Positions 45,067 through 54,228 of a stretch of DNA of 64,000 bases are shown in pieces. The DNA comes from UBA9980 sp964436235. Its GTDB lineage: Bacteria; Muiribacteriota; UBA9980. Location of the stretch: NCBI GenBank assembly GCA_964436235.1, contig CAYTCW010000005.1, forward strand, positions 1-64,000, read 5' to 3'. Below the pieces are notes generated by a model. The model ran no database searches. It was given only the letters and a program-made list of their open reading frames with translations, and was not told where the DNA came from. A program made the translations under genes and the position numbers. Each line of letters starts with the position of its first letter. Within the stretch, counting starts at the first letter, position 1.

Positions 45067-45923
45067 TGCCCGCAGCTCTGAAGAAAATATATGATTCAAT
45101 AGCTCCCGCGCTGATGTTCGAATTCATTTACAGGCAGAATCACGCGGCCTATATATCGTATGCTATATCCGCCCTTATAATATGCGCATGCTTTTTATTC
45201 GGGCAGTGGCCGTCAGAGACCGAAGCCGCCGCTAATTCCTGCGGCAACCGTTTTTTCGCTATAATTCTTGTCTGCATGATATTGATCTCTACCATTATTT
45301 CTACCTCGCACGCCTCGATTTTAATCGCGGGCGAAAAAGAAAAAAAGACGCTCACGCTTCTTCGCATGAGCGGCCTCAGCCCGTTCGAAATAATAGCATC
45401 TAAAATCGCCGTCAATATATGCTTTATAGTTTTACTGCTTTTGCCTTTCGCCCCGCTCCTTTTAGCCTGCCCCTTTTTAGGTGGAATAACCTATGAGATG
45501 ATGTTTTCCGGCCTTTTGACTTTATCGGCCGCCATAATATTTTTTACCTGTTCCGGAATTTTTATATCCGTATTATTTAAAAAAAATTATACCTGCATAT
45601 CTTTTACCACCGCTTTTTTATTGTTTATTCACTTCGGTTTTTTTATCATCGACGATTTATTATACGATAAATACACCACTTCTTACCTTTTCAGACAAAC
45701 CGCATCCAAATTTTTTTCGGCTTTTTCACCGCTTGAAATGTGGAAGAATTACTTCGATTCCATAAGTTCGCAACTATATTATAACTATCATCCTTATTCG
45801 CATAATCTGCTACTCCAGTTATCATACCGGGAAAGCGCCCTTATTTATTTAACGGCCGCCGCTTTAATATTGGTTTTAACCGTTAAAATTTTTGAACGCT
45901 ACCTTAAATGGCGGGAGGATTAA
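45063..45923 (+). CDS. ABC-2 type permease (paralogue 1)
   Basis: 286 residues with about six transmembrane helices. The cytoplasmic loop has GEKEKKTLTLLRMSGLSPFEI, the EKE-x-x-TL coupling signature of ABC-2 permeases. The end, FERYLKWRED, is nearly the same as that of the permease at 46865. Its overlap with the ATPase gene implies coupled synthesis. The last codons carry the GGGAGG ribosome-binding site for the next gene. Substrate unknown; with a partner peptidase it could move peptides or lipids. Confidence 0.88.
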   Translation: MMPAALKKIYDSIAPALMFEFIYRQNHAAYISYAISALIICACFLFGQWPSETEAAANSCGNRFFAIILVCMILISTIISTSHASILIAGEKEKKTLTLLRMSGLSPFEIIASKIAVNICFIVLLLLPFAPLLLACPFLGGITYEMMFSGLLTLSAAIIFFTCSGIFISVLFKKNYTCISFTTAFLLFIHFGFFIIDDLLYDKYTTSYLFRQTASKFFSAFSPLEMWKNYFDSISSQLYYNYHPYSHNLLLQLSYRESALIYLTAAALILVLTVKIFERYLKWRED

Positions 45924-45932
45924 CCGATAGAT

Positions 45933-46778
45933 ATGATGATAAACCCTATTTTGAACCGTGAGGTTATAACGCTTTTTAGAAGAGCGCGCACATATTTCTG
46001 GATAAGCGTTTATCTGGCTATTTTGATCTTCGTCGTAATAAGTTCATGGCCCGGCCATTATTCGTCGAGCTACGGCGTAATAGACTTAATAAGAACCAGC
46101 CGCTACTCGGCGATAGGTATTTTATGCGTGATGATGACGCTTATATTCATCCTGCTGCCATCTTACATGGCTACGACCTTCACGCGAGAAAAAGAAGAAA
46201 ATACTCTTTCGGCACTCGCCGTGACTCAGCTTTCCATCTTCGATATCATCTGGGGCAAAATACAGGTCGGTATTTTTTATACTCTTTATTTGATCGTTAT
46301 TACCATTCCGCTTTTCGGCGCGCTCTATAAATTAGGCGGGTTTGCATTAAGCGAAATAATGCAGGGATATATTATAATACTTTCGATATCGATCGCGGTA
46401 AGCCTGTGGGCGATGTTTTTCTCGGTTATTTCTTCGACTTCATACAAAGCTATCAGCCGTTCTTACTTTTTCTTCTTTCTGTTATTATTTTTATTAGGCT
46501 TCGCTTCGGCATATCTTCACAAAATCGGGTTGGGATATATTTTAAGCTCGTCTTATATAAACCCTTTTATGTCGATAGAAGCTATATTTTTGGGGAGTTC
46601 CGGCGGGCGCTACTCAAGTTTTAATCTCAATCTTTCTAAATATTCGAGTAAAAACCTGATTTTCGGTTTTTTTTATGAAGAAACGCTTAAGATCGCGGCT
46701 TTTTACGGAGTTATTTCATTGATTTTCATTCTGCTGATTATATCGGCCTACCGAAGGCTTCAACATAAATGGTTATAA
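45933..46778 (+). CDS. ABC-2 type permease (second subfamily)
   Basis: 281 residues with about six transmembrane helices. It starts MINPILNREVITLFRRAR-like and has the coupling loop TREKEENTLSALAVTQLSI and FDIIWGKIQVG. This form, with N-P-I-x-x-R-E near the start, is common for permeases in the GldF/NosY-like ABC-2 group and differs from its two neighbours, which are closer to each other. It starts 9 bp after paralogue 1, using the GGGAGG inside that gene. It may heterodimerise with one of the flanking paralogues. Confidence 0.87.
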   Translation: MMINPILNREVITLFRRARTYFWISVYLAILIFVVISSWPGHYSSSYGVIDLIRTSRYSAIGILCVMMTLIFILLPSYMATTFTREKEENTLSALAVTQLSIFDIIWGKIQVGIFYTLYLIVITIPLFGALYKLGGFALSEIMQGYIIILSISIAVSLWAMFFSVISSTSYKAISRSYFFFFLLLFLLGFASAYLHKIGLGYILSSSYINPFMSIEAIFLGSSGGRYSSFNLNLSKYSSKNLIFGFFYEETLKIAAFYGVISLIFILLIISAYRRLQHKWL

Positions 46779-46864
46779 ATTTTTATTTTACGGTTTTATA
46801 CTGTGATGATTTTTATTTTTTAACGGGCTATAATTTAAACTGTTCATAAACGGCAGGTTATAAC

Positions 46865-47716
46865 ATGGAAGAAAAATTTAAAAAAACAGCCGATTCAATA
46901 TCGCCGCTCATATTCATAGATTTAATATTCGAGTTAAGAAAAAATATGACGCGGATGATAATTTACTATGTTATTTCAGCCTTTTTGTTATTTATGATTT
47001 TTTTCATGCAGAAAAATTATCAGCAGAGCACACGGGAAGGCTTTTTTAACGCCCTGATTATAATAGCCTGCGCGAGTTCGGCGCTCGCGGGCGGCTCGTA
47101 TGCCGCCGGCTCTATAGTCAAAGAAAAAGAGAAGAAAACTCTTACTCTTCTCAGGATGTCCGGAGCCACCGGTTTCGAAATTGTTTACGGCAAAATAATA
47201 TCAGCGATGGTATATATAACGATGCTGACTTCGCCATACCTTTTTTTCGCCTTTTTTTTGACTTTAACAAACGATATGGATTTTTTAAAACTATTCGGCG
47301 GTTTATTCATGTGGACCGGCTTCACGGTGTTTTATATCTCATCGGGAGTACTCATATCCATACTTTTTAAAAAGAACGCCTCGGCGAATTCTTTTTTTTA
47401 TTTCTTCCTGTTCTCGATACATTTTTTAATTTATTCCATCGACGACCTTTTCGGTTTCAGACACTATTATAACTATTACGCTTATAACGTTAAATTTTTC
47501 AGCAGCCTGTCGCCTATAGAGGTCTGGTATAATTTTTCTATTACACACCGTTTGCAGCACTCCTCTTCTTATTACTCAGTTAACGAAACCGTAAGTATAA
47601 TCGACGGAATCGCGGATTATGCTGTAATAACCGTCATATATATCTTAATTTCAATTTTTCTGACTTTTTTCGCCTCTAATATATTCGAAAAATACTTAAG
47701 ATGGCGGGAGGACTAA
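46865..47716 (+). CDS. ABC-2 type permease (paralogue 2)
   Basis: 283 residues with about six transmembrane helices, clearly paralogous to the product at 45063. Shared motifs are KEKEKKTLTLLRMSG, the SGVLISILFKKN loop, SIDDL, SPIEVW and the C-terminal FEKYLRWRED. It comes after an 86-bp gap that holds a TATAAT-like box (46829-46834) without a convincing -35, so an internal promoter is possible. Its last codons form the GGGAGG site for the TPR gene that starts 1 bp after the stop. Confidence 0.87.
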   Translation: MEEKFKKTADSISPLIFIDLIFELRKNMTRMIIYYVISAFLLFMIFFMQKNYQQSTREGFFNALIIIACASSALAGGSYAAGSIVKEKEKKTLTLLRMSGATGFEIVYGKIISAMVYITMLTSPYLFFAFFLTLTNDMDFLKLFGGLFMWTGFTVFYISSGVLISILFKKNASANSFFYFFLFSIHFLIYSIDDLFGFRHYYNYYAYNVKFFSSLSPIEVWYNFSITHRLQHSSSYYSVNETVSIIDGIADYAVITVIYILISIFLTFFASNIFEKYLRWRED

Positions 47717-47717
47717 C

Positions 47718-49592
47718 ATGGGCGAATTTCATCTAAAAAACATGCTTGAATACAGGCAGATCAAATATAAAAAAAACGTGATAGACGCTATCGTTTCGCG
47801 GCTGAATTATTTCGATAAACCTTATACCGGGGTTATTCTCGAAATTTTAAACGAAACGGCGGGAGAACACTTTTTAAAGTTATATTACGAATCGGATTAC
47901 AGGGCTAACGAATCTAAAATAAGCCGCCGCCTGAGCATATTCTGGACGCTTACCCGGTCTAATTTATTTAAAACGATAGCATCCGGCATTAATTTAAAAA
48001 CTGAAAAAGACTTTAATTATTTATTTTCAGTGGCCAATTTTTCTTTCGCCGAATATATTTTCAGGCATAACTATTCTATTTTTGAAACAACCGGCGGCAG
48101 TTTCAAAGACACGGTCGAAGCGCTCAGCGCATCCGCGCTTAAGAAAAAAGCCGAAGAAACATATAAAAAAGGCCATGTCGAAGAGGCCGTCGAAATATTC
48201 AAGCAGGCGCTTAATTTAACCCCTGACGATTTTATAATCTTATTTCAGCTCGCCCTTTATTACTTCTTTGAAAAGGCTGATCATATAAAAGCCGGCGATT
48301 ATTTTGAAAAAAGCGCCGCAGGAGCGGCCGGTATTTTTCCGCGGCTTGAAAGCATGGCTCTATGCTTTATTTCCCTGATAACAAGACTGAAAGCTCTTCA
48401 CCGCGGCGACCGCGACATGGCTAAGGACGCGCTTTTGATATGCGAAAAAGCCGCGGCCGCCGACCCCGGTTTCATGATGGCGCAGTATTGCAATCTGCAG
48501 GCTATCGCGGGGCTTTGCGCATTCGAAGAGCGCGGATGCGATTTTAAAAAAGCGGCGCAATCGCTTTTTGAAACCGATTATAACCTTCTTCTTCAGGCTA
48601 TACTCGACAACGCGTTCGACCCTGCGCTCGAACAATTAGCTTCCATTGCCGGTGAACGCTACGACACGGCCCTTGCTTCATGCGTTAAAATGATAGAGAC
48701 CGTCAAAGCTAAAATATCACAAATACCCTCGCGGCTTGAAAACTCAGCCGATACCGCCAGGGTTTTTCATCTGCAAAAAGAATTTAAATCGGCGCAGGAA
48801 TATTTCAAAAAAAATAAAACCTGCACCGATATCGAAGAAACGATAAAAAGGCTCCAGAAATTAATCGAAGGGGCGGACTCGATTTTAAACAGCGACCGCG
48901 TCCAGAGGCTGTTTATTAAATTTAAAGAATATAGTTCGGAAATCGTAAATGAATTTAAAAAAGATTTCGGCGACCGGCTGAAACCATACAACGACGCATT
49001 AAAAAAACGCGGCGCGCTCAGCGCCCAAATTAAATCGATATACGAAACCTACTTTGCATTAGAACGGACGGCAGGAAGCGCCTCAGATGATGAAGAAACG
49101 GGCTGCGAAAGCGTAAATAACGCCGAAGCCGTTCATGAATGCCTCGAAAAAAAATACGGCGCGCGCAACGAAAAAACCCTTAATTTAATTAAGTCAAGAA
49201 GCTGCTCCATCGTATTTTTCGGCTTCGAGGCCGTCGTCGTTTTTCTATGGCTCGCGTCGGGCGCCTTTACTTTCATAGATTTCATAATGATAACCGCCGT
49301 TAATTTATGTCTTGCGCCTCTTTACAGGATCACGGGGTCCGAAATTTTTTATTTCATAATGAACCTGAAACTCGACGAATTAAAACGCGAATTTTCAAAA
49401 CTCGAATTAAAGTTAGATTTAAGCAATAATTTACCCGGCGAAGCCGAAATGAAAGCGCGCGATAAATACGCCAAACAAATCGCCGGCGAATTCAATATTT
49501 CTCACATCGACGCACGCAATATTCTCGAAGCGGCTTTAGCGTGCGATTACGATAAAATGAAAGCCATAGCGAAAATGATTTGCGCCATCTGA
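47718..49592 (+). CDS. TPR membrane protein at the end of the ABC operon
   Basis: 624 residues. The N-terminal 140 residues are helical and unassigned. TPR-like repeats lie about 150-310 (AEETYKKGHVEEAVEIFKQA), followed by a long coiled-coil stretch (about 330-450). A hydrophobic pair of helices is near 495-540 (IVFFGFEAVVVFLWLASGAF, AVNLCLAPLYRI), and the tail is charged and helical. There is no signal peptide, so the TPR part is probably cytoplasmic. Its start, 1 bp after permease paralogue 2, shows co-translation, so it may regulate or dock onto the transporter. Confidence 0.8.
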   Translation: MGEFHLKNMLEYRQIKYKKNVIDAIVSRLNYFDKPYTGVILEILNETAGEHFLKLYYESDYRANESKISRRLSIFWTLTRSNLFKTIASGINLKTEKDFNYLFSVANFSFAEYIFRHNYSIFETTGGSFKDTVEALSASALKKKAEETYKKGHVEEAVEIFKQALNLTPDDFIILFQLALYYFFEKADHIKAGDYFEKSAAGAAGIFPRLESMALCFISLITRLKALHRGDRDMAKDALLICEKAAAADPGFMMAQYCNLQAIAGLCAFEERGCDFKKAAQSLFETDYNLLLQAILDNAFDPALEQLASIAGERYDTALASCVKMIETVKAKISQIPSRLENSADTARVFHLQKEFKSAQEYFKKNKTCTDIEETIKRLQKLIEGADSILNSDRVQRLFIKFKEYSSEIVNEFKKDFGDRLKPYNDALKKRGALSAQIKSIYETYFALERTAGSASDDEETGCESVNNAEAVHECLEKKYGARNEKTLNLIKSRSCSIVFFGFEAVVVFLWLASGAFTFIDFIMITAVNLCLAPLYRITGSEIFYFIMNLKLDELKREFSKLELKLDLSNNLPGEAEMKARDKYAKQIAGEFNISHIDARNILEAALACDYDKMKAIAKMICAI

Positions 49593-49634
49593 AACAATTT
49601 TACGCCTGATAAACTTCAAAACGGATAATTTAAT

Positions 49635-50153
49635 ATGAATATATTTTTAAAATTAGATAATTATATAAGCGGACCTTTAATCGAAAGATTTCACCACGAA
49701 GGCTTAAAACGGGCCGCCGCCCTGCTCACTCACTTAGGCGACGCGCTGCTGCATATTCCGCTCTTTTTATATTTTTATTTTTATTGCCGCGAACCCTTTC
49801 AAACATTCGCGCTTATAACCTTTTACTCCACCATAGCCGGCGTTTTAATTTTATACGCGGTGCGGCTCAGCTTCAAAAGACGCCGTCCGATCGGCGATAT
49901 GCCGAAAGAATTCGCCATAGTGCCCATGCTTGAAAATTATTCGTTTCCCTCGGGCCACGCGATGAGAAATTTTTTATTCTGCGTCACCGCATATCCTTTT
50001 TTTGGAATATATGCCTCCATAAGCCTTTTTATATTCGCGGCTTTTATAACATCGACAAGAGTCTATCTTAAACTTCATTATTTTTCAGATATACTCGCCG
50101 GCGCGGCGCTCGGAATGCTCACCGCTTTCGTCTTTTTAAAATTATATCTATGA
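49635..50153 (+). CDS. PAP2 family lipid phosphatase
   Basis: 172 residues with about five transmembrane helices. The three phosphatase motifs are complete: K-x6-R-P as FKRRRPIGD, PSGH in SFPSGHAMRN, and S-R-x5-H-x3-D in the form STRVYLKLHYFSD. Such enzymes dephosphorylate undecaprenyl pyrophosphate, phosphatidic acid or similar lipids at the outer face of the membrane. It is 42 bp after the TPR gene, on the same strand and possibly in the same transcript. Substrate not determinable. Confidence 0.92.
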   Translation: MNIFLKLDNYISGPLIERFHHEGLKRAAALLTHLGDALLHIPLFLYFYFYCREPFQTFALITFYSTIAGVLILYAVRLSFKRRRPIGDMPKEFAIVPMLENYSFPSGHAMRNFLFCVTAYPFFGIYASISLFIFAAFITSTRVYLKLHYFSDILAGAALGMLTAFVFLKLYL

Positions 50154-50182
50154 AATCAAAAAAATATATAAAGGAGTAGTTT

Positions 50183-52777
50183 ATGAAAACATACACTTAT
50201 TTTAAAACAAAACCGGGTGTTATCTTATTGATTTTAATACTTGCACTCGCCTTTAATTTATTTCCATCAGATTCGCTTACGGCTTTCGCTGATCCCGGCG
50301 AAAAACCCGCCGCGCCCCGTGAAATAATTTTAAACGATTCATACAACTCGATAAGAATTATACGCGACGAATTCGGCGTGCCTCATATTTACGCCAAAAA
50401 TATCTTCGATCTTTATTTCGGATACGGATATGTTACGGCGGAAGACCGCCTTTTTCAGATCGAAACTCTGCGCCGCTCGGTTTCCGGCAAAGCGTCGGAA
50501 GTATTCGGTAAAAATTTTATAGAAGTCGATAAAGCCGCCCTGCGCGACGGTTATTGCGCCGCAGAAATAGAGGAACGCATCGCTAAGCTAGATCCTTTAT
50601 ATGTAAAAATACTCGAAATGTTTGCCGCCGGCATAAATAAAAAAATAGATGAAATAAATAAAAAACCGGCTATGATGCCCCGCGAATTCAACGAATTCAA
50701 ATTCAAACCGGAGCCGTGGACGCGCGCTGACGCTGCTTCGATTTATATAGGCACGATGGCCGTCAGATACTCCGATTTCACTTCTGAAATGGACAATATG
50801 GCTTTACTTAAAAAACTTATCGCAAAATTCGGCGAAAAAAAAGCCGGCGAAATATTTAACGATATAGTGCCCGTTAACGACGAAAACTCTCCAAGCACCA
50901 TAACCGATACTAAAGATGGCTGCCGCACCGGCGGCAATTTTAACGGCGCCACCGGCCGTAAAGGTAACCTCATTAATAACGGCGGCAATTATAGCGCCGC
51001 AAAAAAATCCGCCGCGACGCATTATAAAAATCACGGCTTAGCCGATTTATTCTCATGCGAAGCGGCTTCAAACTACCGCGCCGAACGCCTTTCGAATACC
51101 AGAAACCTCGCGGGCCTCGGACTGCCGGTTAAACTCGGCTCCTACACTTATTTAGTTTCAGGCAGCCGCTCCGAATCGGGCGCGGCCATGCTCGCTTCCG
51201 GCCCCCAGATGGGCTTTTTCAACCCCGCCTACCTTATAGAAGTCGGACTTCACTCGCCTGAAATAGATATAGTCGGCACGACGACGCCCTGCTATATGAA
51301 TATAATGTTCGGAATGAACCGCGACATAGCATTCACCGCTACGGCGGGCGTCGGTAACCTGACCGACGTCTATGTCGAAAAACTTAACCCTAAAAATCAT
51401 GGCGAGTATATGTATAACAACGAATATATCAAATTTAAAAAACGCAGTTTTGAAATTAAAGTTAAAGGCCGCAAGCACCCTGTAAAAGTCGAATTTTTAA
51501 GAAGCGTCCACGGGCCGGTATTTCAAATGGATAAAAAAGCCGGCGTCGCCTATTCAAAAAGACGCGCGTGGGAAGGCTCTGAACTCGTTTCAATGTTCGA
51601 GTGGATGATGGCGGTCAATTCCAAAAACTTCGGCGAACTTAAATATCACTTCTCAAAAAACCCGATATCGATTAATATGCTCGCAATAGACCGCAAAGGC
51701 GGTTGTTACCATTATTTAAGCGGCCTGTATCCGCGCAGAAACCCCGCATTCGACGACCGCCTCCCACTTTGCGGAGACGGTTCCGCCGAATGGCTCGGTT
51801 TCACCCCGCCACAGAACAACCCTTCGTCTAAAAATGAAACCGAAGGGTTTATCGCTAACTGGAACTCGAAACCGCTTCCCGATTTCAGAAACGGCGATTT
51901 AAGCACTCAATGGGGCCCGGACCAGCGCACCGTCCTGATCCAGGACTTTCTTCGCAAAAAAGAAAAGTATAATATGAGCGATCTCTACGATCTTCAAAAA
52001 GTTATCGGCTATACGGACCTGCGCGCCTATATCTTCGCGCCCATGATGCTGGATTTTTTCAATCAAAAATGCCGCCGGGATCAAAACGAATCGCTTAAAA
52101 CGGTTTATAATATTTTAAACGGCTGGAACTATCAACGCCGCGACGATAACGGCGACGGCCTATACGACTCTCCCGCCACGGCCGTTTTCGACGAACTGTG
52201 GCGCGAATCGATGAACGGGCTTTTCGCAGATGAACTTGAAGATATGCTCTGGACGGTCGATTCGGAAACTTTCTGGACCCAGTCGATACTTCTTTATTAC
52301 GCTTTAAAAGACGAACTATCATCCGGCCCGAAAAAATTAAGACACGATTACACCGGCGGCGCCGGAGTTGAAACCATATTAAACGCCGCCTGCGAACGCG
52401 CCTTAAAAACGCTCGAAAACCGCTACAAAACGCGCGATACTTCTAAATGGCTCAAACCCGTCAATAAATTAATATTTGAAACCAATAACTTTTTAAGCGT
52501 GCCTCAGTGCGCGCCGGCAAATTCCATCGAAACCCTTATGGTCAACCGCGGCACCGAAAACCACTTTATCGAAATGGGCCGCGGATATACCCTCGCCCAC
52601 AACCTGAACCCGCCCGGCCAGTCCGGCTATATAGCAGCCGACTCTAAATATTCGTCGAAACATACGCGCGACCAGCTCGACCTGTTTATAAATTACAAAG
52701 GCTATAAACCCATGCGCTTTGAAATAACCGATATCATAAAAAATAAAAGCCGCGAAATATTTATTTTTAAAAATTAA
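50183..52777 (+). CDS. Penicillin acylase family N-terminal nucleophile hydrolase
   Basis: 864 residues with a signal peptide (about 12-36), so periplasmic or secreted. The alpha-chain region starts with the SIRIIRDEFGVPHIYAKN motif and FGYGYVTAEDRLFQIE. The autocatalytic site is L-G-S-Y-T-Y-L-V-S-G with Ser near 320; Tyr stands where Asn-Asn or Asn-Trp is usual. Beyond it SRSESGAAMLASGPQMG and SPEIDIVGTTTP match the beta chain. Family members cut amide bonds of beta-lactams or acyl-homoserine lactones, and the physiological substrate is often unknown. A strong AAAGGAG site precedes the ATG. Confidence 0.9.
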   Translation: MKTYTYFKTKPGVILLILILALAFNLFPSDSLTAFADPGEKPAAPREIILNDSYNSIRIIRDEFGVPHIYAKNIFDLYFGYGYVTAEDRLFQIETLRRSVSGKASEVFGKNFIEVDKAALRDGYCAAEIEERIAKLDPLYVKILEMFAAGINKKIDEINKKPAMMPREFNEFKFKPEPWTRADAASIYIGTMAVRYSDFTSEMDNMALLKKLIAKFGEKKAGEIFNDIVPVNDENSPSTITDTKDGCRTGGNFNGATGRKGNLINNGGNYSAAKKSAATHYKNHGLADLFSCEAASNYRAERLSNTRNLAGLGLPVKLGSYTYLVSGSRSESGAAMLASGPQMGFFNPAYLIEVGLHSPEIDIVGTTTPCYMNIMFGMNRDIAFTATAGVGNLTDVYVEKLNPKNHGEYMYNNEYIKFKKRSFEIKVKGRKHPVKVEFLRSVHGPVFQMDKKAGVAYSKRRAWEGSELVSMFEWMMAVNSKNFGELKYHFSKNPISINMLAIDRKGGCYHYLSGLYPRRNPAFDDRLPLCGDGSAEWLGFTPPQNNPSSKNETEGFIANWNSKPLPDFRNGDLSTQWGPDQRTVLIQDFLRKKEKYNMSDLYDLQKVIGYTDLRAYIFAPMMLDFFNQKCRRDQNESLKTVYNILNGWNYQRRDDNGDGLYDSPATAVFDELWRESMNGLFADELEDMLWTVDSETFWTQSILLYYALKDELSSGPKKLRHDYTGGAGVETILNAACERALKTLENRYKTRDTSKWLKPVNKLIFETNNFLSVPQCAPANSIETLMVNRGTENHFIEMGRGYTLAHNLNPPGQSGYIAADSKYSSKHTRDQLDLFINYKGYKPMRFEITDIIKNKSREIFIFKN

Positions 52778-52844
52778 TTAAAGTTGACGGAATTAATAAA
52801 TAAAGCGATTTATTTGCCGATATCAGCTTATGAGGTGATAGTAT

Positions 52845-52997
52845 ATGTCAAAGCAATATATTTCGAATTCACTCGTAGCAAAATTCATGCAGAGGCTTCA
52901 GCAAAAGATCGACTCAGACGGCAATATCAACAGAGGCGAATATAACAGTTTAATGCAGGAAGTATTGAACGATCACAACAATTATTTAAAAGGATAG
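52845..52997 (+). CDS. 50-residue EF-hand-like microprotein
   Basis: A small ORF with a good ribosome-binding site (GAGGTGAT, about 8 bases before the ATG). Residues 21-32 read K-I-D-S-D-G-N-I-N-R-G-E, which matches an EF-hand or dockerin calcium loop at positions 3, 5, 6, 8, 9 and 12. Position 1 is Lys instead of Asp. Helices can flank the loop on both sides. No signal peptide. It sits between the penicillin acylase and the multi-pass membrane protein on the same strand. A weak TTGACG box lies upstream (about 52786). Whether it binds calcium or is expressed is unknown. Confidence 0.65.
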   Translation: MSKQYISNSLVAKFMQRLQQKIDSDGNINRGEYNSLMQEVLNDHNNYLKG

Positions 52998-53030
52998 CCT
53001 TTAAGAAAGCGCTATCGGGCGATTAATTGA

Positions 53031-54200
53031 ATGAAAGAAAAGGAAACGCGAAACCATTCGTCCGGCGGCTGTTGCCCGCCGGAAGTGCAGGCCGCAGAGC
53101 ATATAATGCCGATTACGGCGTATAAGACGGATATAATTTATAAAAGATTGTCTTATTTCACTAAAAACAATCCATTTTATACCGTTTTATTTTATTTTTT
53201 CGTTTCCTACGTTTTAACCTATTTGATAGGTATTTTAACCGGACAATTCAGCGGCGGCGGCGGCCGCGGCCCGATGCACGGCTATATTTTAGATAACCTC
53301 TGCATGGGAATTTTAGCGCCCGCCGGCGCGGGGCTTATAACCAATCTTTACAATAAAATTTCAACGGCCACCTCCGTAATCGACTCTAAAAGAATTATCC
53401 GCGAAAACGATATCCCGGCCTACCGCGCGCTTCTTGATAAATTCGACAAAAAATTCAATAACTATTATATAACCTCAGCCAGTTTGATTATCGCGGCCGC
53501 AATAAGCGTTTATATATTTTTTTACCGCAAAACTTCCTGGCTCGGTATAGAAGGCGGCATTACGGGTTTCTACGACGCTGTATTCGTTTTTTTGAATTTT
53601 GCCATGATCATAACCATCGTTTATAAATGCTGTATAACCATCTGGCTGATTCAAAAAATTCTAGCCTTCGATATTAACATACGCCCCATGCATCCGGACC
53701 ATGCAGGCGGTCTGCGCCACATCGGATCGCTTTCAATGGCGGTCAATTATTTTTTAATTCTTGTCATGCTCTATTTTTCGCTGCTTCTGGTTTTCGACCC
53801 TTTTTCCCAGCGTTTCGTTTTATTTTACTTCATTTTTTATATTTTCACTTTCTTTATATTTTTCGCCTCGCTTTATGCCGCTCATAAAAAAATGCGCCGC
53901 GTAAAGGACGAAGCGCTTGAAAATCTTGAAAACACTTCCAATCACTATTACTATAAACTTATCAAAAGCGCCGGAAAACAGGGCGTTTACGACTTAGACT
54001 CCGCCGACGAAATTATAATGGTCGATAATCTATACACGATAGTCGAAAAAATGCCCGTATGGCCTTTTAACATCAATAACATAATCAAATTCTTCTCGGT
54101 TTTCATAACCCCTTTTATAATATTTATAATAAGCCTTCTCGTAAATACCGACAGTATCCTTTATAACTGGCGGCTCATATTCAACCTTTTCAACAAATAG
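53031..54200 (+). CDS. Multi-pass membrane protein of unknown family
   Basis: 389 residues with about six to seven transmembrane helices (near 55-75, 90-110, 150-170, 190-215, 245-295 and 355-380). A Cys-Cys-Pro-Pro stretch near 14-17 precedes them. The cytoplasmic loop motif R-P-M-H-P-D-H-A-G-G-L recalls a P-x-H-P-D-x-x-G-G-L motif that I remember from uncharacterised membrane proteins; this is from memory. A late MPVWPFNINNIIKFF motif precedes the last helix. No known transport or enzymatic signature. It starts 33 bp after the microprotein gene, and the sigma-54 promoter begins 12 bp after its stop. Confidence 0.8.
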   Translation: MKEKETRNHSSGGCCPPEVQAAEHIMPITAYKTDIIYKRLSYFTKNNPFYTVLFYFFVSYVLTYLIGILTGQFSGGGGRGPMHGYILDNLCMGILAPAGAGLITNLYNKISTATSVIDSKRIIRENDIPAYRALLDKFDKKFNNYYITSASLIIAAAISVYIFFYRKTSWLGIEGGITGFYDAVFVFLNFAMIITIVYKCCITIWLIQKILAFDINIRPMHPDHAGGLRHIGSLSMAVNYFLILVMLYFSLLLVFDPFSQRFVLFYFIFYIFTFFIFFASLYAAHKKMRRVKDEALENLENTSNHYYYKLIKSAGKQGVYDLDSADEIIMVDNLYTIVEKMPVWPFNINNIIKFFSVFITPFIIFIISLLVNTDSILYNWRLIFNLFNK

Positions 54201-54212
54201 AAACCATTCCAT

Positions 54213-54228
54213 TGGCATGATAATTGCT
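54213..54228 (+). promoter_or_regulatory. Sigma-54 (RpoN) promoter
   Basis: TTGGCATGATAATTGC matches the -24/-12 consensus TTGGCAC-N4-TTGC closely. The invariant GG (54214-54215) and GC (54226-54227) are separated by exactly 10 bp. The predicted start is near 54239, about 45 bp before the 36-residue ORF. A 10-bp perfect palindrome GATAATTATC (54252-54261) lies between and could be an operator. No rpoN or activator gene is in this window. Confidence 0.72.
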
